A DNA stretch of 64,000 nucleotides from Pycnopodia helianthoides (GCA_032158295.1 CM063252.1:12451337-12515336), one strand, 5' to 3'; shown: positions 24,475 to 38,055, numbered from the stretch's first letter. Notes: generated from the letters alone by a model not told the origin. Numbers and translations: made by a program.

Positions 24475-25724
24475 TACCATTTCACATACTTTAGAATTAT
24501 TTATCCGAACTAAATGGGACCTCCAAACAGATCTTTACAGGCAACACGACGACACCTTCATGTTTACCAAATAATTTGGGCTCGTTACAAAATGTTTAGC
24601 TCAGCGTGTACTTTTCACAAATCAGCAAATATGGAGTGATGTATTCTGTTTACTTACCGATGCATTAGCCGTTCACAGTGAAGTACTACACTTTTTTTTT
24701 TTATAAAAGGTAAACCATTTTTTGTAAATGGTTTAATTTCACCCTCAACGCTATGAACGTCTGAAGTGATGTGTCGTCAAATTGTGTTCGCCGTAGGGTG
24801 AATTTGTGAATCAATTTTAAAATATACTACAGCCTCTGGGATAAAACATTTCGAAATTGTCTGAATGGCTCTAGAGTTGTTCTCAATAGACAATGATATT
24901 GATCAAATGGATTGAAGAGCTCTCAAAAGTATAGCCCGGAAAAAAAACTCATCATAAAAAAAAACTGAAGTGCGTCTTTCAATGGGTCAGAGTATATAGA
25001 ATGGTGGACTGCACTCAGTCGACGTGTTGAAATAATTTCCTCCAATCGAACCTGTGTGGTTTTGCATGCACGTAACATGTGAGTGTGTGTTTTCGCTTTG
25101 TGTTCACACACACCCACAGTTCTGCGTTTTATTGGTTTTCGCCCATCAAAGCAACCGAAATTAGGTTTCCTCCGTCAATTTCGGTAAACGAGCGACCGAT
25201 TTCAACGCCGCGTTATTCTATTCCGCGCGGTATCAAAAGCTCATCGAAACAATAACTCATTGTCACTTAATGACATCGAAACAGTAACTCATTGTCACTT
25301 AATGACGTGCGTGAACAATGTTCTTTTGTGTCATGCGATTAACGAAGATTGCCGTTCAATTTAACAATCCACTCAAAAAGCATTCAAATTGGCGGCAGCT
25401 TTTCGCCGAAGGCTCTTGTTACGCCGACTCTACCTAAACTGAATGCCGGATTTGCATTGCTAAAAAGAACACAATTATCATGAGGGTATATTGAATGATA
25501 TTTACTCCCGACTACCTCACACTGAACTTGACTGACGGCTTAAACCGAAGAGACAAAATCGCTTTTTAAATTAAAACGAATGCATAAAAGTGAAATAGAC
25601 TGACTTTTTTTTCCAAAAATTACCTGGGAAACATAGAATCAGAATCAATGGTGTTATATACATTGGCTTATAAATAAAAGAGTTTGCTTTCCAACAAATT
25701 TAACGACAGCTGTTGGTGTTCTAG
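24475..25724. other. no gene seen; 36-bp direct duplication
   Basis: CATCGAAACARTAACTCATT plus TGTCACTTAATGAC occurs twice at 25233-25304. A hairpin AAACCATTTTTTGTAAATGG lies near 24714. Otherwise anonymous. Confidence 0.5.
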
Positions 25725-25965
25725 TACACTCTAAATTTGTTTGGGTCAGAATTGACCCGGATCTCGCTTCCGTGAGTCCTGACCCATTTCTGGGTCAGTT
25801 TGATCCGGAATCGTGTACAAAAAAAGACCCCGAAAGGAGTCAAACTGACGCTGAATCTGGGTCCAAACCCCCAGGGTTAGACCATATTCCGGGTCAGCCT
25901 GACTGCCCCCTGGGGTCCCCGGGATTTCGGGTCAATTCTGACCCTGGGGGGTTTGAAGTGTTTGG
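25725..25965. repeat. TGACCC-rich dispersed repeat (family H)
   Basis: ACACTCTAAA at the left, then repeated GGGTCAGAATTGACCCGGAT and GGGTCAG/CTGACCC pairs. Similar blocks lie at 14690, 28651, 35755, 37341 and 55385. Confidence 0.75.
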
Positions 25966-26219
25966 TCTCGTATAGAATGCGGGGTCGTGGGTTCGAATCC
26001 CACCAGAGTAGTATGTGGGGTTTTTCCCCAGCAGGACCAAAATACCCCACTGAGAATACAGTGCTTGTCACACATCGGTGTACGGTAAACTCAGCATTTT
26101 TGTCTTTATTCCTGATGCAATTTGTTACTCCTATGTGCCAAATAAATTGATGGGTTGTCCTATTAAGACAAACTCTGTAATGGTTGTAAATGTACTAACA
26201 AATGAGCAGGCGAGAGCCC

Positions 26220-26541
26220 CAACCTCGTCCCCAGGGTGTGTCGAGCAGTGCGAGGTTGACCGCTCTCTCACCTGGTATTGGATCTTTTGCACATCCAAAA
26301 TTTGTGGATACGTATGCAAATTAGATTAGTCTGGCTGCTTTTCGAAATTCACATCTTCGTCATAGTCTCGTGGTCCGGTACCAGATTTAATAGCATGTTT
26401 GTACATTGGTTGCCGGCCGGCTGTTATGACAAAGGTTAACATTCGGTTTTGTCCAATCAGGGTCCAAGTAAGAAGTTTCCCTCCCAGGGTTTACTATTGT
26501 AAACATGGTTAGAAATAAAGTAAACCATGGGGACGAGGTTG
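26220..26541. mobile_element. TIR element (family F) with 10-bp target duplication, copy 1
   Basis: The left end CAACCTCGTCCCCAG mirrors the right end TGGGGACGAGGTTG. Flanks are GCGAGAGCCC at 26210-26219 and again at 26542-26551. 322 bp, non-coding. A 9-11 bp duplication fits the Mutator-like group. Family relative at 53980-54303. Confidence 0.9.
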
Positions 26542-26551
26542 GCGAGAGCCC

Positions 26552-28650
26552 CAATTCAGATGTACAGATGGGATGCAAATGTAAACATACCAGGCCGTGT
26601 TGTTGTTTTTAGCAGTGCGTGTGCGTGTGTAGTCTGGTACTCGAGTAGGTTCCATGTAGTACAGTACCCACTTGAGGGTTAAGCTCTCCACATTCCCTGG
26701 GACTCGAGACACCCTGGCATGAGATAAAAAAAACAAGTACCCATCAGCGAGTCGGTTATGCTCGATGAATTCAATTATTCTGTCGGATTATTAAATGTCG
26801 TGTGATTCCCGCGTTCAAACAATATTACCCAGCGAGTCGGTTGTGCTCAAGTTAAATTATGATCACCATTGATGGCTTTTTAAATTGTGAATCATTCTAG
26901 AAATAAAACAATGTGGAGCCCTACCTCCATGGTTGAGCGTAGTTATTGGATGTAATGGTACATAAGCGCCTTAGAGCTTGTTTTTTCATGAATTTTGGCG
27001 CTTTATAAATACTGTTTTATTGTATTATTATGATTCCAGAGAACGCAAGGATGAGACTATCCCTAAAAACAAAACCAAAACCAAAACCAAAACCAGAAAG
27101 ATTGTTGTCGAGGTTGTAGTAGTTATAATCGAGGAGAATTTTAAGTTGTAAGTGTAGATGAAGAAAGAAGAATAAAATATCCGAGATCAATTCTTTTTCA
27201 GGCACCAAGCATTATACTAAAACCATGCGTGACGCCATCGCTCACTGAGTGTCAGTTTTTAATTAAAAAAGTCAGTACTCCGCAAATTTTCTTTTTAAAT
27301 CTAAAATATTCCAAGTTCCACAACTACACCTAGCCAAATTGCATGCCACTTGTCTTATTGCAAGTTGTCTTATTACAACCTGGGTTTTTTTTTTCACACA
27401 AAAAAAAATCCATCAATGACCAGCTCTCCCGGAATTCCCAATTATGAGTTGTCAAATGTGCCCAAAGAGGATTGCGACCAAGAACGACCAGGACGTGCTC
27501 ATCAGTGTGTCATCGCTTCACGTGTAACGACCAAAGCTTTAACATTTTGCTTGAATTGATTTCATTTAGTCAAAAGGGTCTTTATCTAAAACGCTTATGG
27601 GCGAAATTATTGGGTTTCCACAAAAATGCATTACACGCTAATATCAAACTGACACTCAAGAAGCGAGCGGCTGTGTCAATAATCAATAATAATAATAAAA
27701 TAAAATCGAATCAAAAATACAAAACAACCCACACGACATAGATTCGGTTCCGCCCGTCCGGGATTTGAACCCACTACCCTGCATCAGGCTCTGAGAACTA
27801 TAAAGAGAGCGTCAGCTCTTCCCACGGTATATTCAGGCGATTTGATTAAAGTCTGTAATCTGAGGCGTCTTGCCTTTATAGAAGTGAAACAAAACAGAAT
27901 AGAAAAGTGATAATAATAAGGGGCTAGAAGTACAAAACCCCTTATTAATAATCGTCACTTGATACCACACATTCGTCAGTTGAGCACTCGACCCGAATGT
28001 GGTTTTCACTCCGTGGACAGAGAAGACGACGATGTTCAGGGATGTTTTCAAAACAAACATGGCATCGTTGAACGGCATAATTAAAAAAAAAAGGCAGAGG
28101 AGAGGTCATCCAACTTGAATGCCTTGATCTTTTTCTAAATCGCGGGCTTTCGTCTTGTTGGTATAGTCTGTCAGGTTACGCGTTCATCTTGTAGGTAACT
28201 ACCGCAAACTGTACCTATGCACTGTTTGCAAAGCAAGTATTGTGTTAGACTTTATTGATTCATTTCATAAGTTTCTCTTCACCACTTCACGTCGGATGAC
28301 GTCTATAGACGTAAATTTTGAAAGCAAGGGAACTTCCAAGGCGAATATAGTGCTGTAACCCGCAGGGCTTGGAGATACCTGTGTAGGCGTGAAGATACCT
28401 GTGTAGGGAAGATGATGATGAAATCTCAGATTTAGATTGGGGGGGGGGGTATTAGGGAAACCCACGTTTAGACAGGTAGGGACTGAAAACCCAAGCCACA
28501 CGTGAAAGGCTCAAATCCGAGGTGGGATTAGAACTACAGGGTTCACATTATGTGACGGCAGTGCAGAACACCCTTAAGACAGCCTTCTCAATTGGTGTAG
28601 GGAGTCGGTCGCTTGAGAAGAGAACAGAAAAGGAACAAGTAAGAATAAGA
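26552..28650. other. no gene seen; tRNA-like remnant
   Basis: AAAACC repeats lie at 27067-27092 and a tRNA-like B-box remnant (GGGATTTGAACCCAC) near 27761. Frames at 27350-27741 are short and unrecognised. Confidence 0.45.
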
Positions 28651-29227
28651 TACACTCTAAAAACTCCCTGGTCATAATTGACCCGGATCCGGGTTACGAG
28701 AGGCCCTGACCTATATCCAGGTCAGTATGACCCGGATTATACTGACCCGGATTATAATAACCGGATTATTTGTCAAAATAACAGAGAATAGAAAAGAACA
28801 TTTAAATAAGATACACTTCGGAAAACACCCTGGTCATCCATTGACCCGGATCCGGGTTTGACGAGGTGTCCTTAAACCTATATCTGGTCAGTATGACCGG
28901 ATTAACTGACCCGGATTATGTTGCAAAATATAGGAATAGATAAAGTAACAAGTAAAAATTAGATACACTCTAAAAACTCTCCTGCATAATTGACCCGGGT
29001 CCGGGTTACGAGGGCCTGACCCATATCCAGGTCAGTATGACCCGGATTATACTGACCCGGATTATGTGTCAAAATAACAGAGGTGTGGGTCAAAAAAACG
29101 TAGAATCCGGATCAAAAATCAATTTTTGTTACCAGCTTCCGGGACAGCCTGACCCAGAAAAAGGTCAGGTGCCCTTGGACCCGGAATCCGGTTCAATTCT
29201 GACCCGGAAAGTGTTTTAAAAAGTGTA
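28651..29227. repeat. family H repeat, three tandem units of about 160 bp
   Basis: TACACTCTAAAAACTC starts units at 28651 and 28971, with a diverged one at 28810. Each unit holds TTGACCCGGATCCGGGTT and CAGGTCAGTATGACCCGGAT. The right end AAGTGTATAC is a rough inverse of the start. Confidence 0.8.
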
Positions 29228-29230
29228 TAC

Positions 29231-29440
29231 GGTTTGGCCACCAAGCTCCATGTACCGATTAACTTGCACGGTTTGCCTTTGCAAATGTTACGTTTAGCTT
29301 TAACATACATCCATAGTATTAGTATACAGCCCGCCTTTGCATAGACATTCAACGTCTGCCGTAATTAGAGTAGAGGTAATGTGATTAAATTGCTAAATCC
29401 GTCTATCTGGTTAATATTAATCACACTGAGCAGTCATGTT

Positions 29441-29485
<45 letters not shown>

Positions 29486-31090
29486 GAAAACCAGGTCTAG
29501 ATTGGTCTTTCCCAGACGAACTCAATTCACACTATGTAAAAGAACCCCCCAAAAAACCATCGTCATCAGTGGTGTACACACGTAGAACGAAATCGCTCGA
29601 TAGCTTGAACACATCCGGTCCTCATGCGGAACGTTATGGAATGACTTTCCAATTAATATCAGGGGGGGACTAACGTGCACAGGGGTTTGTGTGGTGAAAG
29701 TGTTGCTATCGGTCCCTCTTGGTTTGGCCTCGATTGAATAATGCAACTAACGGACGGTGCGAGTTGTCAGTCATAACGTGTTTAGCCCGCGATCAAGTCA
29801 ATTGCACGATCTTACAGCGCGGCTTGATTAAATTAACAGGTGTTGGGCGGTTGCACAGACTTACGTCAACCAGAGGTCGTCTATTCAACCAGCACACCGT
29901 AAATGTCCCTTGAAAAATAATTTGGAAACAAGTTTCGATAACCCAAGTTGAGTTTAATCGTTCGGGCAGATTGTCGACACAAACCAGGTTTAAGTTATCC
30001 CTTAACGAAGATTGGTTAAAAAAATAACCACAATATCGATAGACACACTGATAACCAACACGCAACATTTTAGGTAAAATATCTATCGGATTCGGTTGGA
30101 TTACAGTTTTGATTAGCTTGTGAATTTTCGATTTTTAAAGTTTCAAATCCTACTTGATAATTGCATTTGATTTGCTCATTATAGACGTGTACTAGTTTGT
30201 CGAGTGCCATATAAACAAATAGGCACGGAGGGCTCGAAAAGAGTTTACAGGCCATCTTCAGTTGCTATTGGTCAAATGTTTGTTTTGGCCCGCGGGCACC
30301 GACCGGGGAGTACAGAATCTAAAACAACTTTAAAGGAAAAAAATATATATCGAGACGAGAGTGTGGGCGAGTGAGCGAGCGAGAAATGCGACGACAGTTT
30401 AGTTAAGTGCTGTTTCCAGGTTGTCTGCCTGCGGGATATCCCAAGGCGAAATACGAAAAAAAGGAAGAAGAACGCATACAATAAATATAAGCCCTTCTGC
30501 CGCATTCGCATGGCGTCCATGAAATGACACTCTTAATCTTGCCTGGGGTGGTTTAACAAGACTTGTGTGCCAGCATCAGCCACGAGGTCTCTTTTCATCA
30601 TCTTGGAAGGCACGTCTTTTTATTGCATTATTGCATTCTGAGAGTATAAAGCTCACATCACCGTAGTCTATCAAGGTTTGCTGGCCCGGCAAAATGACAA
30701 GTGCATCCAATATAGCGTCTATCTCTTACTTCCGGCTTTTATTATTTTGTGATGGATGAACCATTTTGGTTTATGATGGCTGTGAACGTCTTGCCCCCCC
30801 CCCCCTTTTTGAATCGGGGCATCAAACTTTTACTGTGTCGAACACATGTCACTGCTTGTAGGTCGATGGTTTGAGAGCAACACACAAAAAGGGCCAACGG
30901 CAACTCTTTTATGAATCTCACCCGATCTTCTCCTCTCACCGGTCACACGCGGCTATTAGATTTTGGAGTTCTTATCTTTTGATTAGATGTTGTAATGGAC
31001 TAGTGATTAGTTCCATCCAGACAGGATCTGTAGACTATTTGCAATTATTAGCATTTGGATATCAGGATATAACACTGGAGTGTAATATCT
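29231..31090. other. no gene seen; CT microsatellite
   Basis: A (CT)n tract of about 38 bases lies at 29444-29482. A C-run lies at 30794-30807. The rest is anonymous. Confidence 0.5.
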
Positions 31091-31505
31091 TTGTTTAACT
31101 TTGTTTTACTATCCTATATAGTGTAAAAGCCAACAAGAATAGGTTATTACACTGTAATATAAAGAGTATAACAAGCTATATTACCTTATGTAAAACACTA
31201 CAATAATATAGTGTAAACAGAACAATATATTACCTTATAGTGTTAAACACTACAAGAATAGGATATTACACTATAATTGTGTAAATAGTTAAATAAAAAT
31301 ATATAAACTTATAGTGTAAAACTAAAACACTACAAGAATATGATATTACACTATAGCATAAACAGTTACATAACAAGCTTTTACCCTATGTAAAACACTA
31401 CAATAATTGGATATTACACTATAGTGTAAACAACTAAACAACAAGATATTACCTTGTAGTGTAAAACACTAAAACAGAATAAGATATCAAACTATGTAAA
31501 CAATT
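31091..31505. repeat. AT-rich tandem array, roughly 60-75 bp units
   Basis: Six or so units with ATTACACTATAGTGTAAAC and AAAACACTACAAGAATA. The unit contains the palindrome TTACACTATAGTGTAA. Diverged and uneven in length. Confidence 0.8.
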
Positions 31506-31514
31506 TTGGGGTTG

Positions 31515-31890
31515 AACAAAGAAAACTTGACTAGAGTGGTATCTGAACCAACGACCTCCGGATTAACGTGCCTATACCAACTGAGTTCTAGCCCTTTTTT
31601 GGGCGGTCTCCCTATTTTTGTAAAAAACAAATTGTAAATCTTTAATTCGGGGGTGCCAGTCTGAAGCCAGACAGACCGTTAACTGCCGCCAGGGATCACC
31701 TATTTTGTATAAACCACAAGGGAAACTGACCTGGTAAACTTTCTAGTAACTTGGGGTTACGACTAGAGCGGGATTTGAACCCACGCCCTCCGGATTTACC
31801 AATTGAGCTATCTAGCCCTATGTAAGCGGTCTCCCTATTGGTGAAAACAGTTCAATAACGAAACTGAAATCTTCATTTATCAAAAATGGG
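31515..31890 (-). mobile_element. two tandem tRNA-like SINE copies
   Basis: The minus strand has GGGCTAGAACTCAGTTGGTA with GTCGTTGGTTCAGATACC (31540-31597), and GGGCTAGATAGCTCAATTGG with CGTGGGTTCAAATCCCGC (31760-31818). Both have GGCGGTCTCCCTA or GCGGTCTCCCTA outside the head. Different family from the CCGAGCGG-type SINEs. Confidence 0.6.
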
Positions 31891-33915
31891 TCATTGCACG
31901 TCCGTAAATCAGCCAGGAAACTAATGGGCATATTATTTCAGTGTCATGCAGAGCAGATGCATCTCCAGGGAAGGCATTCACCCTTTAATTAAAGTAAATA
32001 TTTGATCAGTTGTTACTTAAGCAAAAAGGATGAAAAAGTGATGCGGCCCGCTGCTTTTTTACCTCTGAAGGTACTTATAACGCGGTAATGGAGAAAAAAT
32101 ACACCATTTACCTCAAATATTTATGAACGGTGGTCAATAAACTGAGACAAACGATCAGCCGCAATGGATCAAAGTGTCAGTCATGCAGATATTAATAGAG
32201 TAATGGGAATTAACCATTCATAAGTGTAGGATTAAAATACTTTTGTTTAAATACTTTTTGGACTGGTATACATATTTGCCCCAGCTCGCAGATGAGGCCC
32301 TTAGAACCGACCGAGCGAAAACCGCCGTTCGGGAATTTCCCAGTTGTTTTAATAAATATATTTTTCCAAACATGTCCAACCTGCAAAAACACCCACACTA
32401 TAACCATTATATCTAGATTAAACATTTAAAAAGGCGGGGGAACAAAAGGCAAAACACAAATAAATATATAGACAAACACTTTAAAATTTGATCTTATATA
32501 GTATCCACAAAGAATTTATATCCGAAATGTTGATACGTTGCGACGACTATAAAAGTAAAGCCAAAATGTAATAAGAAACGTGTGCAATTAAGCGCGGGGT
32601 CGATAATTCGTCATTCAACCCGTTTTTAGGGTGATTGGAAAATCGATGCCATTTTCCTAAGGACCGGTCGGCCTTTAGTGGAAATTGTTCTCCTGCGCTT
32701 AATATTATTCCGGGTGTAAAGCAAAAAATAATAACTCAAAGATTACATTCAGCAACATTGTTTAATAATCCATACTGATAATTAAGAGGTGGCACTATAA
32801 TTATGTTAGACCATTATGGACAAGAGATGATAGTGATTCAATGACAGTATTGATTTAACCCCATCCATAACCATATTTATTATGCGTTCCGGGGCATTTC
32901 CTGGCAGGCATATATATGCTGCACGGTCATCATGAACCGATGTGGTAACGCAATAGTCTCAGGCGTGTACACGAAGGTTGCGACTCGCCAAACTGCTGGA
33001 TTGTGTTTCCTTCAAAATGGTTAAAAAAACAATCCATGACCATATAAGGTCATGGATTGCCTTTTTGTCAACGCCATGCTGATTAATAGACAACATTATA
33101 AAGAAAGATACAGTAAAGGTCACATGTGAAAGTTCAAGCTGTCTGCGGTGTCTACTTGGTGAGAAAACAGCACAAAAAAACAAAAACTGTCACCGACGGT
33201 ATTTTCACAAGAACGTCGATTCCATCCACAATTTGCGAGGTGACAGCGGATACCAACCGCATCACTGGCCGCAGCATTCGCGAACGGACACCAGCCCTCA
33301 GAAATCTGAAAAAATACACTCTTAATGACGGGAAAGCCAGCATTATGAAATTGAACAAGATTATATACGTTGGATTGCAGCGTCGTGTCTTTCGTTTGTA
33401 AACGGGGCGGAGCAAGATGCGCGTGTCGTCACAGTTGATAGACAGTTGCGGGGGCTTAAACTTGGGAGTCAGTCATCATCATAAAATTAATATTATTCAC
33501 GCGTAAAATCATGAGTTGTAAGGACACCAAGTGTACTCAGCTTTGTGCCCACTTTACTCATTCCCAAAGTTGACGCGAATCGTAAAATGCAACTTCCGTC
33601 AAATTTTGTTCGCTTTCAATGTGTACAAAATGTGCCTGCGTAGATTTCAGGCTCTGCGACTGTTTGTATGAAACCGTGAAGTTACGGGTAACATCGATCG
33701 CACCTCAGAAATTCTTTAAACTTTACCAACTCCCTGTGGAGCACATACAATCAGCTGTATGTAAATTAACCAATAAATTGCATAGTTATGTCTTGATGTT
33801 TTCACGCTTCGTGTGTGAGTGTTTTACCGGTACTTAATAATAAGGAGGTTTAAATGCACGTTACGTGTGAAAAACACGAACGTGACTTGAAACACAAAGG
33901 GAACTAGGAACGCAG

Positions 33916-33946
<31 letters not shown>

Positions 33947-35424
33947 ACACCCTGCGCGATCCTTGCAGAAATTTTGTGTTCAAGCTAATATTAACTGTAT
34001 ACGTCATATCACTATTGAAGGCTTGTCACGATGTCCATATAGGCTTAATATTGAAATAGGAAAAGAAGAAGAAGGAGAAGGAGAAGAAGCAGAAGAAGAA
34101 TAATTGATTTTTCAAATGGATCTTTATTTTGCCTCATCAAAACCTAAAACAATATAAAACCTAGAGGGGTGGTTCCAATGATTACATGACAACAATACAG
34201 AAAATACAAGCTACAAAACAGAAAAGCAATTCAAAGGGTACAAAGGGCCAAACAAAATTTGGTGCGGTCGCAAACCAGGTGATTTCATTCCTGAGAAAAG
34301 TAAATACGGCGAAATTAATGTTCCACTTTTCTTCTGAGATTTGTAAAAAAAAATAATTCGGACAAAACTTTGTATAGAATGCGACCGCGCCAGATAGTGA
34401 AAAGGGTCAATGAAGGTAGAATGTTGGTATAAACCAATAAAATAACTAATTTTAAACTAATAATGAGGTAGTTGGAGAGACGGATGACCTCGCGTGGGCA
34501 ACCCCTGACGCGTGTCCAGTAGTGGGTGAAGTCCAGTGTTTCGGTAGGGAGTAGCCGTTGTAGAAGAGTGTGGAGCAGAGTCAGAGAAGAAGAAGAAGAA
34601 GAAGAGAAAAAAGGCATCACCAAAAACTAGAACACAAAGAAAGCCCGTGTAACCAAATTCTGCTTGTCAAGTGCTTTTCATATACATGTATATTGACACA
34701 ACATCTACCAAGCCGGGCTACGTCATGGGTCAGCTCATGGAACCTCACCGGCCTACTTTTCGCAAATACTGCCATGTATTCTACTGGTGAGATTGAAGAC
34801 TTCGTCTAAAGATCAGCACAGCTGCTAAATACAAACATTTACCACGCCGAGACAAACTGCGCTACCCATGCTGACCGGAAAGAGAATCAGCTGCGACAAA
34901 AAAGCCATTGATTGCATTGTGTCTGACTTGTTCCCAACTGGGGTAGTTGTTTGACATCTTGATGTATCACAGTATCAGTAATTGTTGGATAGAGTAAATT
35001 CAATACACTGTGCAAGTCTCGCGCGTATCGAAAACGAGAAAAAACAGCTCGAACGAAGAATATATTTTTCTATGAAATTTTCTATGAAATCAAATATTCG
35101 TTTAAATTCTCCTCATTTTCTGCTGTTCCCTCTCCTACCCCATTTCCTGTCCTTACCCAATCTACCATCATCTCTCATCTATTCTTCACATGTTCCTTGT
35201 TGTATCCAAACCTTGCTGTCAGTCATCTTCATTCGGGACCAGTGCTTTAGTTGCTATCTAGCCTGTATGCCTACATGTAGTTCTGTTCAACTTGTTTAAT
35301 TTATTTTTTTCCTCTTACTAAAATTTTATTTGCAAATACCTGTATTGTTATTGTTCTTTGTGAAATGGCCGAATAAATAATAATAATAATAATAACAATA
35401 AATACCCACGACAGTTTAGGCAGT
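31891..35424. other. no gene supported; simple repeats and one hairpin
   Basis: A perfect hairpin lies at 33030-33059, poly-A at 33917-33941, GAA-rich tracts at 34064-34101 and 34586-34610, and an AAT tract at 35373-35402. Frames of about 90-105 residues at 33126, 34315 and 34982 have no recognisable domains. Confidence 0.45.
33030..33059. repeat. perfect 12-bp stem hairpin
   Basis: CAATCCATGACC and GGTCATGGATTG flank an ATATAA loop. It is isolated, with no transposon ends around it. Confidence 0.9.
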
Positions 35425-35588
35425 CCTTTATGCATATGACGTCATTTGAGTAAGGCGCCCTCGGCTAGAGGTCAAATGAATGTTACTCATTGTGCGATTT
35501 TATGAGCCGCACGTACTTAGATGTGCCTTTTCCACTGGTCATCTTTTTAAACTCTAAGATGGCGGCGTGATGACGTCAACACATAAGG
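35425..35588. mobile_element. TIR element (family J), copy 1
   Basis: CCTTTATGCATATGACGTCA on the left and ATGACGTCAACACATAAGG on the right, with AGATGGCGGC inside. Relative at 55590-55743, where the same blocks appear in opposite order. Confidence 0.75.
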
Positions 35589-35754
35589 TGCGTTGGTTGA
35601 AAGGTGGTCACACGGGCCATGTTTAAATCGCTGATAAAGACATAGCTGGAGCTAGGCTTTAAAATAATATGACCGGTAGGCTATAAAACGTGTTCGGCGT
35701 TTATATCCATACGCGTGTTTACGCACAAGCTTACGCGCGGGCGCTCATGACGCA

Positions 35755-35850
35755 GTTCCGGGTCAGCTGAACACAGATTCCGGCCATACTGGGTCCGACC
35801 CCTGGCGACCCGGAACCCGTGGCCAACTCAGATCCGGTCGTGTTTTCAGT
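35755..35850. repeat. family H fragment
   Basis: CCGGGTCAGCTGAACACAGA, then CTGGGTCCGACC and AGATCCGG, of the TGACCC-rich type. Confidence 0.6.
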
Positions 35851-36532
35851 GCAGTGTTTCAATACTAATTGGTTGCTATTTTTTTATTGTTTTTGGTTTA
35901 GTAGCGATGTTTTAAATATTGTAAAGCGCTCAGTGACTGGTCTGATGTTGGGCGCTATATAAATTCTGCTTATTATTATTATTTATTATTAACTTTAAAA
36001 CCACATTGAAAAACAAACAAAACACCACCCGTTTTGGTATACAGGGCCTATATACGTATATACTTGTCATTGACAGAGCAGCTAGAGACGATACGGGTTC
36101 ACAGCTTTATTGAACCCTTCTTGATTCTATCACCGTTGATTATACACCAATATCCATCCAGACCGCCACGAAGTCTATCCTTAACTATTGTCAGGTGCAT
36201 TTTAATGTGTTTTTGGTAACAATTTTGATTAGGGTTGCTTTTAGGATGTCCTTTGGGAGCGGGGTAATCCTGTATGATGCTTGCCCTCTGTTTTCGATTT
36301 CCAGAGTAAACCTTGAATATTAATAAAACATGTTTTTATCCCCTTCACAAATATGTACCGGTGGGATGGGGTACATATCTTTTTGATCAAGAAAACGTGC
36401 ATACATGATACGTCAAGCTCCGTAAAGGGTGACCCAAACATAAAATGGACAATAAAAATGTCCAGAGATTTGCACAAAACACCACGGTATTATAGATGGT
36501 TATGGTGGGCACACTAAAAACTATTCTGTTTG

Positions 36533-36870
36533 ACATGGTGGCCGAGCCAAGAGCAACGGACTCAAGGTCTGGTGTTTCTGATCAGCAGAGTGTGGGTTCG
36601 AGTCCCGTTCGTGGCACTTGGGTCCTTGAGCACGATACTTTGCCACAATTGCTCTTTCCTTCGGATGGGACATTGATTAATCCGTATAGGTCTCGTATAG
36701 GATTGGTATGTGCATGTAAAAGAACCCAGAACACTTATCGTGTAAAAGTAGGAGTTAACCCCGGTGCTTCTGGTTCACATTGCAGGCACCCTTGTGTACA
36801 TGTCTCATCAGGCTTGAGAGAGACAGTGATTAGACTCACTTATGAGGCATCCTTGGTTTCATTACCAGAT
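36533..36870 (+). mobile_element. tRNA-derived SINE
   Basis: ATGGTGGCCGAGCCAAGAG (A-box region), CGGACTCAAGGTCTGG, GTGGGTTCGAGTCCCG (B box), then CCTTCGGATGGGAC. The 127-residue frame across it is a SINE translation. Confidence 0.85.
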
Positions 36871-37340
36871 AGAAAATAATAATCAAAAACAATAATAAGA
36901 AAACGAATCTGTCAGTTGGCGTAAAACTAAGCAACAAATAATTGTTTTTGAAAAACAGAGAGAGATCACCAACTCCACGCTGTGACACCAAAGATCAAAA
37001 CAGAAACAAAAACAGACGTTCCATCTTTAATCTCATGTCGATGCAGACGTTTGTCAAACCAGGTTAGATAAGAAAGAAATGATATCCTAGCGAGCGAGAG
37101 CGGTCAACGCCACGTGGTAACCTGGCATATTGAAAAAAAATCTTCAGCAATCCCGCTGAATATATTAAACACAGCGGGATATACGCCATAGCAGAGGCTG
37201 GGTGAACAAACAGTGTTGATTAATTCACCCTTAAAAGAAGGTATCTGATAGGCAACCGGGAGGTGAATAACATTATGTGAAAGCAACATTGGCTGAGATG
37301 TGACATTAACCAGACTAAAAAGAGACTGATCAGCAAAATG

Positions 37341-38055
37341 TACACTCTGAAATACACACAGGTCAGAGTTGACCCGGATTACTGGTCGCAGGGAGCGAAA
37401 CACAATTCTGGGTCTTCATCCCCTTTTGGGCCAAACTGACGCACAAACCGAGCAGAAATCCGAATTTTATTTATAGCAATTCTGCGTCCATGTCCCATAG
37501 AATCACACACTCCATGGTTGCCTTAATAGTTCCACCGATTTCTGTGGAAAGCAGTGCCACGAAATCCTGGTCAGGCTGGTATACGGAGTTTGGGTCAAAA
37601 CATCAAGTTCGCTCGGCCCCAGCGGCCTATATCCAGGACCGCTGGGATGGGCTAATCAGCTTGCACAGATTCTTGTTCAGGAAGTACGTCATGCGTGCAG
37701 TGCTTGCAGTGTGAGTGTGATGCATGATGGGACAGAGCATGGGACTGAGCATTAACGTTAACGATACGTTTGCCCATCCCAGCGCCTTTGGTTTTAAGGC
37801 AAGGCGCTGGGGACGAGCGAATACATCAAGGTCATTTACTCGGATTCTGGAACCCGGGGACTTGACCCATTCCAGGGTCAGGCTGACCTGGAAAGTGTTC
37901 AAAAAGAAATGAATCTTAACTCGGATTCTGCGTCATTTTGACAATTTACTTTGATAATTTTGGCACAGAATCCGCGCCATACTAAAACAGAAAAGGGTCC
38001 GGCTCCACGGACCCGGAACCGGGTCATTTTGTGACCCGAACAAGTTTAGAGTGTA
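37341..38055. mobile_element. family H element with TACACTCT ends
   Basis: The left TACACTCTGAAA and right TTTAGAGTGTA are inverted. The interior has GTTGACCCGGATTACTGG at one end and GGGTCATTTTGTGACCCG at the other. A complete-looking copy; no coding capacity. Confidence 0.65.

Noticed and set aside
36496..36879. 127-codon plus-strand frame
   Set aside because: It is read through a tRNA-derived SINE.
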